From: Crambe crambe
Taxonomy: Eukaryota; Porifera; Demospongiae; Poecilosclerida; Crambeidae
Length of the DNA: 64,000 bases
Direction: 5' to 3'
Assembly: GCA_963924555.1 (NCBI GenBank)
Contig: OZ004583.1
Coordinates: 7,640,582-7,704,581, forward strand
Part shown: piece after piece, positions 1 through 12,289 of the stretch
Position numbering within the stretch: position 1 is the first letter of the stretch
Layout of the letters: each line of letters opens with the position of its first letter
Translations under genes and position numbers: made by a program
The notes under the pieces: model-generated
The model's input: the letters and a program-made list of their open reading frames with translations, nothing else
The model's database searches: none
What the model was told of the DNA's origin: nothing

Positions 1-1200
1 TTCTCATTACCAAGAGGAACTTTTTACGTCCTATTTCCTCACTCTAATTTTAGTTTTAAAAGAGAAGCTCAGTGAGAACTTGTTCTTTGGCATACCATTT
101 CCACCATTTACACAAGAGTATTATAATGCACAAAACTACATCCCATTTTCCACCAAAATGAGGCATTTAGGACTTTATTTTAGTACGTAGAGTTCTATAA
201 AAACTATTTAGTCACCTACCTACAAGACCAAGCAACCACTTATTTGCATGACAAAATACTACAAAAATAAGTCACCAGGCTTTTAATTTATAATCATAAT
301 AAAATATTATTATGCTAAATATCTTACCTTTTGCCTTCTTTTCTCACTTCTCTACAAGTTTTTCCCCATTCACCAGGTACCTACACGGATGGTTTTGCTA
401 ACTGTATGCGTGCATGCCTGTTTCCAATCCTGTGAATGTAGTCTAGTATTATTATCTGTGGTATTACACATGCTTCACCATTTCCTGGTGCATGTATGTA
501 CGGGGGTAACCCCCAGCTCTCGATCTGATGACCGTTGTATAGAAACTCTTGCCACTCTGTCGACCGTTGTATAGAAACTCTCACTATTTTCTCTGAAACT
601 AAACTTTATCGAAAAATCTGCTCAATTTAAACATTCAAGAGTATCGTCTAGACATCATTGAGACTGAAGTTGAAGCATGATAAGTGCCGCTGGCTCCGGA
701 ATAGTCTTTCAAAGGCAGAGAGAATTACCCTCGAGCAGGAAATCCATGATCATCCCCAACTCTGATTCTTGTCGCTGCTATAAATTCTAGTTCACTGTTC
801 TCTTGCTGGTGATAGTTGGCCCATAAAAAATCTATAATTGTCCGAGAACAATATTGTAGTACAAGATAATGAAGAGTTTTGTAACAGACAGAGAGACAGA
901 AGGACAAACTGACTACTGCACATGTGCAGAGGGTTAACCACTAGAGCTCAGTGACTTACCTGCTTGCCATATTTATGAAATGTAAGCTCCCTGGTCCTGA
1001 AACCTGGTTTGAACTTAGGCTCTAGTAGGCTGAATAATCATTCACAGTAGCTTTAAATGGGGGAACTAGAATTTCACTTTTGTATTTGTCTATATGCAGC
1101 CATGTCATCCCTACATAGAGAGCTACCACTCTATCTGATAGCTGTACATTCTTGCCTTATAAAGCAAGACTGGAAAGTATCATCTAGCCATATTAAATTG
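1..1200. other. Non-coding flank with a dispersed-repeat copy
   Basis: I see no convincing coding exon here. About 950-1145 is a diverged copy of the sequence found at 24405-24622 and 25470-25690. It includes the shared end with a small hairpin (around 1116-1140, GAGAG..CTACC..CTCT). The rest is AT-rich spacer. Upstream exons of the FYVE gene could lie here or outside the window, but none could be supported. Confidence 0.5.
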
Positions 1201-1207
1201 TATATAG

Positions 1208-2049
1208 GATGATGATATTCCATTTGGAACTGTGAGGCCTGTGCGGGAGTTTTTTATGGCTACTACAGTGTGTCGAGTCTGTCGTAAAGAATTTACTACA
1301 AATGTTAGGCTTTATTATTGTAGGGCGTGTGGCAAGGTATGTATAATTATGTAGCTAGCTATAAAGTTATAAGTAGGCTAACAGTCATAAGGAAGCAGAA
1401 AGAGAGGCAAGCTATAGCTTGATCACCATAAATAAGTTAAAAGACTATGCCTTGGCACGCAATATTTCATTAATCATCAAACAGTACAGATGAAGAATTA
1501 AGGTAGTCTCTTATTCAGTACGGTTTAGCGCATGCATGTGCAACAATATCTACAGACTTCACTTCATAGCTGCTGAATTTCCTATTTTTGGCCTTCATTT
1601 CTTTAGCCCTCTTTGCGATTATGGCAACTTCTTAATTGATGGAATCTAGCTAGCTAAGAAGAAAGTGGACCAGAAGGTTAGGTAAGTTGTACGAACGTCT
1701 ATCAATTAAGAAGTTGCCATGATCGCGAAGAGGGCTATACGTACCTGAAGAAATGAAGGCCAAAAATAGTATGCAAGCCAAGTGAAAAAGGAAATTCAGC
1801 AGCTGTGAAGCGAAGTCTGAATAGATAGACTGATCACCAAAATTATATCCCCACCAAATTATCCCGCTGTACGGTATTTTTAAATGTGGAGTATCAAAAA
1901 TCGCAATCAATTGTGTGATACTCTGTAGCTAACAAGTAAAATCAGCAAGTGCCAAAATTTAAGTACTTAATAATCAGCTAACTATACATAGATAGCTAGA
2001 TTGCAGAATCACCAATAATGCCCCCCTCCCTCCCTCCCACACACACACA

Positions 2050-2096
<47 letters not shown>

Positions 2097-3020
2097 CAAA
2101 TCAGACTGGAACTTAGCTAATTCTTCTACTTAGCTAGCTTAGCACTGCATGGAGCAATTAAGGATAGTCAAGCTCATATAATTTCAAGTTGGGATTTCAT
2201 TGTGCATCAGGATTTCAGAACTTCTCTTCTCATACCCTAGTAGTATTTCCATCAAACGGCTGTATGGTAATTTTGGGAAGCTTTACATGATGATCTTGAC
2301 CATTCCACCCTTGTATTCATCTGCCTGGAGGATTTCTTCCTCGAGTCTCTCTTCTTTAAGTATCTCACTCTCTAAAAGTTTGATGGTTTCTGGCTCAGTT
2401 TGAGTTGTGCCAACTTTGGTAGGTCAACAGTTTCAACTGTTAGCATGAATTTATAAATTATACATAGCTAGCTAGTGAAATGGTACCTTCTTGCTAGCTT
2501 ATTTAATCCTTACATCTCCAAATTCATTAGATAATAATTCGTGTTTACAATTTTTCATGTTCGTTGTTACAGCTTACTTGTAATAAGCTTTTTCACTATT
2601 TTGTAGTACAAGGTAATTAATTTTCATGTTACTAATTTTCGTTGCTGAATATGACCATGAAAATAAATCAACATCGAAATTTTCCCCACTTTACAGTAGT
2701 TATGTAGCTAATTAGCTACCAATGTTATTTCTTACAGTTTGTCTGTTCAGTGTGCTCTAAGAATAAGGCTTATCTCCCGTATGACAAGGAGAAATTGGAA
2801 AGGGTGTGTGATATTTGTTATGAAGAATGCAAAAAACAAGGTATAATTATTTGCTGTTTTTCCATGTTGCCAAATTTTTATCCACCAAATTAGGAGTTTA
2901 TCTCCTTCAGAGTCATGATCAATAAACTAATTATTCTGTGCAGGGATTGAGGTACAGTCTCCAGATAATTTGAAAGAGAACAGTGGTGATATGAAAACTA
3001 ATGAGGGAACAACTATGTAA
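1208..3020 (+). CDS. FYVE-type zinc finger protein, 3' exons
   Basis: Three exons join in frame: 1208 (or ATG at 1256) to 1336, 2738-2840, and 2944-3020 with stop TAA. The product has the FYVE layout CRVC..., YYCRACG, CSVCS..., RVCDIC: four CxxC-type pairs and the typical C-terminal RVC. FYVE domains bind phosphatidylinositol 3-phosphate on endosomal membranes. The C-terminal half (YDKEKLERVCDIC) most resembles the fingers of FGD-type Rho exchange factors. The usual basic R(R/K)HHCR patch reads RLYYCR, so both histidines are tyrosines and lipid binding may be weakened. The finger is followed by about 24 polar residues and the stop. The frame is open upstream to 1208, just after a possible acceptor, so this may be the 3' end of a longer protein or a short FYVE-only protein starting at 1256. 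Introns have GT-AG ends. Confidence 0.75.
2036..2095. repeat. (CA)n microsatellite
   Basis: An almost pure CA dinucleotide run of about 60 bp lies in the first intron of the FYVE gene. Confidence 0.95.
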
Positions 3021-3680
3021 CTGTGTGGCTAACTATAGCTATAAAGGCATTACTTGTGTATATTTTATCCTTTACTTTGTAGCTAGCTGCATAATTGTAT
3101 TGCTGATTGTGCATTTACACCTTTTTAATAACATTTTTGAGACTGATAGCTAGTAGCACCTCACTGTATGAAAAGTAGCTAGCTAGCTTAAAGTGATAAG
3201 TAGCAACATTATACATACTGATATAATTATAGTGATACTATGTAAGGCTAGGGCCCCCAATTTTTTTCGCTTGTAGAAGCTTGCCAAACTTTCTAGGCAT
3301 AGCTATTTATGGTGGCAGCTAATGTCACAGCCTTAACCCCTCCCCATTAATCTCAATATGATGCTATAAGCAAGAGATTCACAAGATCATTTACAACATT
3401 TTTTTCCTGCTGGCACAAAAGAATGTTTCAGCTCCATGACCAATCTCAGAGGTACAAAATATTTGACCAACCCCCAGTATAGCTAGCTAGATAAAGGTGC
3501 TTTCAAGACTTAGTCAGAGGGCCTCACTATTCTACAGAATGGATGGAACGGAACGGTTCCGGGACCTCAGCAACCTCGTTGTCCTTTGCCATCTAATTTT
3601 TATCTCCATTTTGTTTTTTATTTTTTATGATTGACCTTCAAAAAAAAATTCATGGAACGTGTGCACGCACATGTGCATTA
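3021..3680. other. Spacer after the FYVE gene
   Basis: AT-rich spacer with TAGCTAGC runs. I see no exon, RNA gene or clear mobile element. Confidence 0.5.
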
Positions 3681-4438
3681 TACTTAGGAATTAGTACAAT
3701 CTCAGGAATCAGTGGAACTGAAAAAATAGCACTCATAATTATAGGTTATGTGCAATAGGTATCAGCAACTATAATACACATTTACGTACCTTGTGGGTGG
3801 ACTGGTAGCCCCTTCTTGGTTCCCACAATTGATGGCATTGATATTGAAAGAGTAGTGTGTCCCCAGGACCACCTGTAATCTTCATTGGAGCTCTGTGTAA
3901 TTGGAAATCAGCTACTTACCATAGCTATAACTTTACTAACACAGATTATCAGGGATTTGATTACTGAGACAGGAGGGGGTGGTAGGTGAAGGAGGGGGAC
4001 CACTGGATGGATACCTCTGGACCTCCAGTAGTGTAGATAAGAGAACAAGTAGCAGAAGAAGGGGAAGGAGTATCGATTGTTTTCAAAACTTCGCAAATAA
4101 GGCACGAGAAATGATCAGGATAATGTCTAAACTGACTGAATGTCCAGTATAGTCAGACTGGTAGTTCAGCGGGGTCAGATTCTGATGATGAACTTATGGC
4201 TGATCCAGACATTCAACCTCCCTTCTCAGTGCAAAAATGGAAACGCATTGTAAAGGAGTTCAAAGAGACATGTACTCTATATCAGTGCCATCAATTGTGG
4301 GAACCAAGAAGGGGCTACCAGTCCACCCACAAGGTATGTAAATGTGTCTACTTGCTGATGCCTATTGCACATACTGTAACCTATGAGTGTTATTTTTTCA
4401 GTTCCACTGATTCCTGAGATTGTACTAATTCCTAAGTA
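3681..4438. repeat. Inverted repeat carrying receptor exon E4 sequence in both arms
   Basis: The sequence at about 3681-3850 returns as its reverse complement at about 4270-4438 with few differences. Both arms include the core of receptor exon E4 (the part coding for C-G-N-Q-E-G) followed by its splice donor. The loop holds the E3 remnant. This looks like an inverted duplication of a dead receptor fragment, not a transposon end. Confidence 0.8.
3790..4067 (-). pseudogene. Receptor pseudogene fragment (E4 and E3 remnants, G0)
   Basis: On the minus strand, about 3955-4067 matches FN3 exon E3 (Ser/Pro-rich start, SIQW core) and 3790-3897 matches E4 (second half of the FN3 domain). E3 lacks the stretch coding for Y-N-V-E-M-Y-H and its end. 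E4 has small deletions in its first third. No other exons of the family are found beside them. A second E4 copy lies inverted at 4255-4340. This is the outermost relic of the receptor cluster. Confidence 0.75.
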
Positions 4439-4542
4439 CGTATGATGAAGAAAATTCACTAAATCAGCTGACAGTAACTTGGCAAGTACAGATAGATAAG
4501 TGCAATTATTTCTAACATTACCACCACCTCTACTTTCATAAG

Positions 4543-4770
4543 GGAAAAACATTTCCGTGAAATGAAAAAAAAATGTAGGGATGACAAATGTATATTGTCA
4601 TGGACCTCCATCCCAGACACAGAGGCCCCTGACAACTGCAGCCAACAATCCCTACATAATTATACATACACTATAATTATCTGATGTATAATTATGTAGG
4701 GATTGTTGGTTGGATATACAGAACAAAGATTGATCCCATTTTCATCCTCATCCCTACTCTTGTGAGGGTA
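4543..4770. repeat. Decayed palindromic MITE-like element
   Basis: The ends resemble the long palindrome at 23558-23870: a left arm with GATGTAGGGATGAC and CCAACAATCCCTACAT, and a right arm with ATGTAGGGATTGTTGG. Arms are shorter and diverged. A poly-T run at about 5000-5033 lies just right of it. Confidence 0.7.
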
Positions 4771-5336
4771 AACTCCACTTTCTACTGGTGAAGAAAAAGT
4801 TTCATGACTGGAGGATGTAAAGGTTGTATTCCTGTTCATGATTATAGAATGATTTCTTCCTTATACATTTTACTGATACCAACATTGGGCTTTTGATAGT
4901 TGGTGTCACATTATCATTGTAATTGTGTGGATAGCTACGTACCACTTTTAATGTGACTCTGCAAGTAAGTCATGATTTCCAGACCTATAAACTAATCTTT
5001 TTTTCTTTCTTTTTTTTTTTTTTTTTTTTTTTGGTATTCAGGCACTAAACGTGTGTGGATTACATCAGTGACACAGAACAACATAACAACAGCTAGCAGC
5101 TAAACCAAGCAGAACACTGACATGAACAATTATAAACAGCTTGGTGGGAGGCAGTGATGTAGGGATTATTATATCGAAGGCAGCATAATTTTGATGTTTG
5201 TTCACAGAAACTGCTATAGACTAACCCTACATGGCCTTTTTATTTAGCATAAATTATTTTCCCTTCATCTTAGCTCTAAGGCAGTTTGTCCTATTTTATA
5301 TGCCATTCACACACAAACTTGTAGAAGTCACTGCTA

Positions 5337-8300
5337 TCAATTGGTTACATAGTCATACTCAGTGTTTTTACTGTCCATGCCTTCATCCATCTTTTTCTTC
5401 TTGTCCTTTCCATGCTTACGTCCTCCATACACCATGTTCTTCTTCATCACTATCTCTCCACCACCATGAGTCTGGGAGGTGTTGATGTCATAAACCTGAT
5501 TCTCTATCTTCTGACATTTTATACCTGCACATACGTACATAATGGCATTCAATGTGAGTGTAATGATATGTCACTGGAATGTCAATTGGGTAATTTTGTT
5601 TTCAATGATGAGTCAAAAACTAGCTTGTCTTGCCAGCATATAGCTAGTAGGGAGATTCAAGTTTAGCTACACTAAGCATACATGGGCATTTTCATTAGAT
5701 GTGTCCAATGCTATTAATAGTGATTATGAGAAACAACTTGATGGAAATCCTTTTGATCAGATCACACCTTTTAATTTGTAGTAAGTATAAAAAAGTAGTC
5801 CACCAATAGTGATCAGGAAACTAATTTCTGAAAAAACATGGGCTGAGCTGATGAGACCATCTCTAGAAGACTGCCAAGTAGAATCACATGTATCTGCATA
5901 AATTACACTGAATTAGCTATATAGCTATAACTTGAGAGAGAATGCTTGCTTTTTTGTAGCCCAACATGAAATCCCACTGCTACCCAAAACACAAGTGATA
6001 CCAATGCTACAACAAGTCCTGTCATAGAAAGACCCAGAGATAGCCATGATCCTAGAGGAGAAAATAAAGATAAATAAAAGTCTCAGCTTCTTAGAATGAT
6101 AATACCTTTCTTAAATTTCAATACCATCACAGTAATGATCACTCCAAGTATAATAGCCACACTTAATAGTAACACTCCCACAACCAGCAGACCTTGATTT
6201 GCAGATGTCAACCGTGCACCTACACACACCAATATGATATATTGTGCACTTCAAGAAATGTACTAACTCACCTTCACCAGAAGTGAAGTTTCCTCTGACC
6301 TGAAGGTTAAGAGAAGAAGTGTTGATGGTCACCTGATAATAATGAATTGTAGCAGCATCTGAGATAGTTATTTGGAGAGGGGAATTGAGGGAGGTAGACA
6401 ATGAAGAGCTCAAGTCCTGGTAAGAGGAATCATAGCCATATTGGAAGAAGCAGTCTCCTTCTTTCATAGGGTAGGAACAGAGGACAGAGGTCACACAGCC
6501 CTCAGAGGAGAAGGAAACATCAAAGGAAGACGGAATAGAAGTGTCTAAAATCACAAAAAAAAGTCAGCAAAGACATATAGCTACATACATAATGTAACTG
6601 ATCAACTTACTTAAAGATTTGGAAGTGCTAGTTGATCCAAAGGCTCCAAAAACAGTAACCCTGACAAAATAATTTTGCTCTGTTTGATATGAGAAAGAGA
6701 GGGGGAAGGATATGGAGCAGAGGTTATCACTGCAGTTGTTAGAGAGTATCATCCTCTGATCCACCCTCTCCCTTGTGCTGTCCTCCAGGATGACTGTGTA
6801 GCTTAAGCGTTGATTAAAAGAGCATTTATCAGAAAATGATTGCGTCTGAAGGATAAATAAATGTTATTATATGTAATTGTAGTGTAAATATGCATGCTAC
6901 ACAGTATATGGATAACCTGTTGTATCCATTGCACTGTCATCTTATTTAACCGTTCATTCTGACCATACACAGGCAAGATTGTAACATCAGGAGCTGCATA
7001 ATAAGTAATTTTATAGCTTAATTTTCTCTCTCTGCATATAATCACAGTACATAGCTATAGTAATTAGCTGTATTATTATGTGTGTGGCTAATTAAAGTCA
7101 ATAGCTACGTACATACCTCGTAACTGGATTATAAAAATGTCTCTGCCCCCTTCTTGGTTCCCACATTTGATGGCACTGACACTGAAGGAGTAGTGTGTCC
7201 CTAGGACCAGTCCAGGGCACCTATAACTCTCAGTGGGTCTCTATAATGATACGTAATACCGAAAACGAAGGAAAAAAACATGTGCATATAGCTAGCTAGC
7301 CACATGGCTATGTACATTATGTGATATTTCCAAGTAGGAATTATGCTTCATGCACATACCTATAATTATGCCTCATATCCCACGATCGAATCTATACACT
7401 ATTTCAGCTATGTTTTAAAATCAGCTCTCCATGATTCATACACCAAACCTGGGACACTTCAGCACACTACAGACAAAAACAGACTCACTATCATCTGATC
7501 ACTGAGACAGGAGGGGGTGGCAGGATTCACTACCACATGATACATCTCCACTTCATACTGAGAGGTGAAGGAGGGGAACCACTGGATGGAGACCTCTGGA
7601 CCTTGAGCAGTGAGGACAAGAGAACAGGTAGCAGAAGAAGGGGAAGGAGGAGGGTCTACCAATAGAATATTTACTTGTTTGACACACATGCACCACACAC
7701 ATACATATACCGACCTCTGATATTTGTGATATATATTGGGTCACTCCTGTATGGAAAACGTCTACAATTTATCTTCGACCCTCTTAGAAGAGATGCATCA
7801 CCACTCAATGTGGAAGTTATATTGTAAGAGAGATGGTTTTCATCAGTAGTAATGCTGTTAACCAGCACTTGCACACCAGATGTAAGATGGCTTGGATTAA
7901 TAAGGGTCAGAGTCAGTGGTAAACGTTGTGTAGGATCATAGTTTGAGAATGATGCGAGATTACTATCATTGATTGTCCAAATAAGACTAGGTATTTCAAT
8001 GCCACGACAAGTGAATGTGACTCTTCCAGGACAGAAAGTTCCATTAGAAGGAGCAGATAAGGAAAACATTGAAACAACTGGAGAGGGAGGAAGGGAGGAG
8101 GGAAAGAGGGAGGGAGGGAGGGAGAGGTCGAGTGAAGAGAGAATGTTAAGTACGTAGCTACCAGGAGTTAATCAAAAGATGTCAGAAACAGCTAACTAGA
8201 TATGTAGGGTAGCTACATACTTTGCTCATATAAAGAAGTTGACGGTTGTGTACTACATAGCGAACTACCTCTTGCCCAGAAGAAACATAGCAAGAGGCTG

Positions 8301-8590
8301 CATGTATGAGTATTGTTTATATGTAGCTGCTTGATTAAGATCTGACACTGTAAAAACAGAAACACTGAAAATGTCCCAATAAGCTTACACACATTATACA
8401 TAGGTGTGCAGTGCACATTTTCATCTTCATATACAAGTTAGCTAATAACCAGGAAAAAAATGTATAACTAGCTATAGCTATTAGTTAGCTATGTCTGGCT
8501 ACAGACAAACTCACGGGTACAGTTTACAGTTTCTGTCCACATGAAGACAACGATGATGATGCATGTAGTAGAGAGCAATGTGCAACTCAT
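5337..8590 (-). CDS. G1: Ig/FN3 receptor with three TM helices and tyrosine tail (tail V), intact
   Basis: Eleven exons join in frame with no break, 614 residues: E1 8515-8590, E2 7715-8077, E3 7489-7655, E4 7117-7240, E5 6917-6993, E6 6611-6845, E7 6272-6544, E8 6106-6219, E9 5950-6051, E10 5768-5893, E11 5337-5524. E1 is a signal peptide (MSCTLLSTTCIIIVVF). E2 is an Ig-like domain with Cys, Trp and a late Cys. E3+E4 and E5+E6 are FN3 domains (SIQW, then Y-S-F-S-V-S-A-I). E7 is a third, Cys-containing FN3-like domain. E8, E9 and E10 each encode a hydrophobic helix, giving N-out and C-in topology by the positive-inside rule. E11 is a basic tail with VYDI, VYGG and EYDYV. The E9 donor is GC instead of GT. 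A surface signalling receptor is inferred; no catalytic domain is present. Confidence 0.88.
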
Positions 8591-9035
8591 TTTGGTTAAC
8601 TGCAATGGGATGAATTCATGAAGTACTATAGCTACTGAATTCAGAATATGAAAAGGACTCTTCAAGCATTGACTATACAAGATATTGACAGCCCATGATA
8701 TGTAGCTAGATGTTAGAGCATAATCATCGATAGTTTTGTGATAGGGTTACAAAGACTTTAGCTACGTATAAGTGTCAAGGTTAGTTAGTTGTTGGCTTAC
8801 ATGAATAGCTGTGTAATATGTAGCTGGCTAGTTATTATTGTCCAGAACACACAATTACTTGCTAGTGAAGAGTGTAACTATGAATATCAGAATGATTCAT
8901 AGCTAGCTAGCTGGCTAGCATATAATGCATGAACTATAGCTAGCTATAATTATTATTGTAAGTAGCAACTATTAATTTTATTCACATCTATTACATGTAG
9001 CTATAAGAACATAAAATAACATCACGATATCTCAC

Positions 9036-9238
9036 CTATTAGTTTCGTATCCAGGTCTGATCTCATATAGCTAGCTAGCTAACTTTCATCCATAATATAT
9101 ATTTAGTATAGGCTGTTGACTAATTGCTGCATGATTGGGTTAATTCAATCATATACAAGCTCCATGTAGCTAATTATTGATTCTTTCATTCTGTATAGAT
9201 GTTTCATTATCTTGTTTGACTTTATAAGGAACTGCTTA
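9036..9238 (-). promoter_or_regulatory. G1 5' UTR exon end and conserved TATA-like promoter
   Basis: A splice donor (AATAG|GTGAG on the minus strand) ends a non-coding exon at 9036. It pairs with an acceptor directly before the G1 start (TTGCAG|TTAACC). Upstream, 9221-9238 carries TTTATAAGGAACTGCTTA (plus-strand spelling), i.e. TATAAA on the gene strand. The same block lies upstream of G4, G5 and G8 at 22402, 30078 and 59384, so it is likely the core promoter. The transcription start is inferred to be about 30 bp below the TATA. Confidence 0.6.
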
Positions 9239-9623
9239 GGATTACCCAGGCAAGTGGATTTTATGAACACACTATTCATGCATATGGGGAGGGAGCACCC
9301 CAAAGTCATAATGTCACAATGCTACATTAGTTCTCCCTCTCAAATGTCAGATGACTTCCCAGAGATAGAAACAGATTCTTTATGACAATGTTATCGGATC
9401 ATTATCCTCATTATAATTTTCTTCCAACAGTCAGCTTCAGAAAACCTAAAACTGTTGTTATTCATAGTGCGTTTATGAGTCATAAACGCACTTTACCCTA
9501 AGGGAGGGAATTTATGACAGTAAGAGCACTATGGGAGTAAATATTTATTTAAAAATCATATATCATTTAATTTTTTAATAAATATCTAATGGTAGTTCAA
9601 AAGTCATAGCTAATGTCATAATA

Positions 9624-10140
9624 TCACAATGCTCCCTCTGAAAAGCTCATCCCCGAGTTAAGGATTGCGAAAATTCTCATAATACTCGGGATGTTTACAC
9701 AGCAGCTGCATGGTGTGTTGTCCTGAGATGGCAGTTGTGCTAGTGGCGGTGTTGTCTGTGGTAGTGCTGGTTTTGATACAGTGATTTTTGCTTGTATGGC
9801 ACTCACTTTCAGTTTCTCACCCAGGCCTAGGCTTTCAGTCTTAGGTGCACGGCACTTGCTGGCATAATGGCCAACTGCATTGCAGTTGTAGCACCTCCTG
9901 AGATACCTGGGATGGTTTGACATATGCCATTCTTCTTAGATGGCATAGATTTTTGGTTGTTGGAGTGATGGCTACTGACTGTGTGCTGTTCTTCCGAGTC
10001 TGATACCTCTTAAATTCAGTCTGCCTCTTCTCTTCATTCTTGGCTGCCATACAGAGTTCCTTGTATGATAAAGCATTCGGACTCTGCATCAAATCCTGAC
10101 AAAGGCCATCCTGCAACTGAAAGATGCTCTGTGTCTCAGG
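9624..10140 (-). mobile_element. Retrotransposon gag remnant with CCHC zinc knuckle
   Basis: One frame encodes a knuckle, CYNCNAVGHYASKC (CX2CX4HX4C), typical of retroelement gag proteins. An upstream overlapping frame encodes a gag-like stretch (L-Q-D-G-L-C-Q-D-L, then S-Y-K-E-L-C-M-A-A). The two are out of frame with each other, so the gag is broken. No protease, reverse transcriptase or LTR was found beside it. A second copy lies at 22861-23250 inside a duplicated block. Confidence 0.7.
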
Positions 10141-10228
10141 TCACCTTATCACAACCATGAGCGACATGAAAAGTCTGCTCCAGTCTCCAAATGAATACAG
10201 CCACGTCCTAGCTCCTGACAAGTGTGTC

Positions 10229-10306
10229 GGAGAACTTCCTGGCCCCACAGAAGATAAGCAATCCAGTACCCAGAAGTAAAGTGGAGGAGAATACAGTGGT
10301 CTCAAG
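10229..10306 (+). pseudogene. Remnant of a tail-I (YxxL) exon
   Basis: On the plus strand this matches the end of the G9 tandem exons: GATAAGCA..ATCCAGTACCC, then GAGAATACAGTGG and a retained donor (CTCAAG|GTAAGG). It sits opposite in orientation to the neighbouring receptors and next to the gag remnant. The same fragment is at about 23358-23435. Confidence 0.6.
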
Positions 10307-10728
10307 GTAAGGAAAACCCTAACCAATGATAATATTTTCATATCATCTACGAAAGCAATATCCACAGCTAAGCAGCATAACGTGATGTGTGTAAGACATG
10401 TAGCTATGCCCCCTTCAATTAAAACAATCGATGTATTATTATAGTGTACATAGCTAGCTAGCTATAATTATGAGGTTATGCATGAAGGATGATTAGCAAG
10501 GATGAATGTGGCCATGTGATAGCACTCTTTGTGTTCTCATCTTAACCATGATTATATCATGACATGACATGTAAGGAACTGAATTGCTTTGACCAGCTAG
10601 TGATTTTATTTAGCTACTTGAGTGTCTATATTATTTATGGTAGTATATATAGCTATAGCTACCCTGTCTTATCTATTACAGTGTATAGGTTGTACACAAA
10701 CTTGTAGTACATATTATATAGTCACTCT

Positions 10729-11870
10729 TCAGTTCGTTATGTAGTCATACTCAGTGTGTTTAGTGTCCATGCCTTCATTGACATAATCTACTTCATCCTT
10801 CACACCTCCATTCTTCTCCATCACTATCTCTCCATGACTATCACTCACACCATACACCTGGTTTGCCTTCATCACTATGACATTATCATGAGTCTGGGAG
10901 GTGTTGATGCCATAAACCCGATTCTCATTCATCTCTATCTTCTGATCTCTACCTGCATGTTCATGATGCTGTTCAATCATTCAATCTACGTATACGTAGC
11001 TATAGTGTAGTGATGTCACGTTATGAAAAAGTTATACATAGCTATACAACTGCGACCAGGAAACTGACATCTGAGAAAACATGGGCTGAGATGATGAGAT
11101 CATCTCTAGTAGGCTGCCAAGTAGGATCACATGTATATGCATGAACACAAAATGGAATGAATATAACTTACTATAACCTGAGAGTTATACTTCTTTGCAG
11201 TCCAACGTAAAATCCCACTGCCACCCACAATACAAGTGTTACAAAAAATCCTGTCATGCAGAGACTCAGGGAGAGCCATGGTCCTATAGAGGAGAAAATA
11301 AAACAACTGAAACAAAGTCTTAGCTACGTACGTATGTAAATGATACCTTTCTTAAAATCTAATGGCATCAAGGTAATGATCACTCCAAATACAATAACAA
11401 CACTTAATAGTATCACACCCACAACCAGCAGACCTTGATTTGCAGATGTCAACCGTGCACCTACACACACCAACATCATTATGTGCACTTCAAGAAAATA
11501 CTAGCTTACCTTCACCAGAAGTGAAGTTTCCTCTGACCTGAAGGTTTAGGGAAGAAGTTGTGATGGTTGCCTGATAATAATGGATTGTAGAAGCATAAAA
11601 GAAAATTAGTCGGAGAGGGAAATTGAGGGAGGTAGACAATGAAGGGCTGAGGTCCTGGTAGCTATAGTATCATGTATGCTGCCTTGCTGATGGAGGGAGA
11701 ATAATATGTATAGCTGCAAGCATAAACCCTTCCATATCATATGGTAGGTAGCTAGCTACCCTTCAGAAGATAAACATCTGGAAGCCAATAGCTAATAAAC
11801 CTTATACAAACTCACTGACAGTTCAGAGTCTCAGTCAACATAAAAACAATGATAATATAGCTATGTAGCT
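10729..11870 (-). pseudogene. G2: truncated tail-V receptor pseudogene
   Basis: Recognisable pieces: tail exon E11 10729-10952 (open, VYGI, VYGV, EYDYI), E10 about 11045-11135, E9 11191-11283, E8 11347-11460, E7 only 11510-11660, and a scrap of E1 near 11815-11870. E10 has lost its acceptor (AG is now AT) and runs into a stop halfway through the third helix. E7 is cut off in the middle. E2 to E6 are absent. The E11 sequence is nearly identical to that of G5, and the E7 piece shares the rare LRLIFFYAS variant with G5, so this is a recent partial copy of G5 or its parent. Confidence 0.85.
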
Positions 11871-12289
11871 ACATTAATGATGACAATAGCCAGCTAAATT
11901 ATGTACACAGATAAACCTATAGCTATGGTGGCCATATCTAAATCTGCAGGTAGGAAACATGGGGCCACAGAGGCACAAATCTATTATCATGCTTGGGATT
12001 ATTATAACTAGGCTGTACAATATCATGTGACATGACATGACTAATCAAAAATCCCCCTCTCATACGTATACTTGTTGGGACTTGTATAAGATTAGCTAGA
12101 AATGAACACATTACCTTAAAGTGTTTGTGAATTTATGATTAGCTATAACTATAACAAACAGGTTTATCAGACTGTTTTTCCTGCAGTGTACAAAACCTGT
12201 CTTCAAACTTTAATATGCATAATGCCACAAGATAGTATCCAATGGATGTACATCTAGCTACACTTGTAGTAGTCACTCTTATCAGTTAT
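11871..12289. other. Spacer between G2 and G3
   Basis: AT-rich sequence with no exon or repeat that I can support. Confidence 0.5.
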
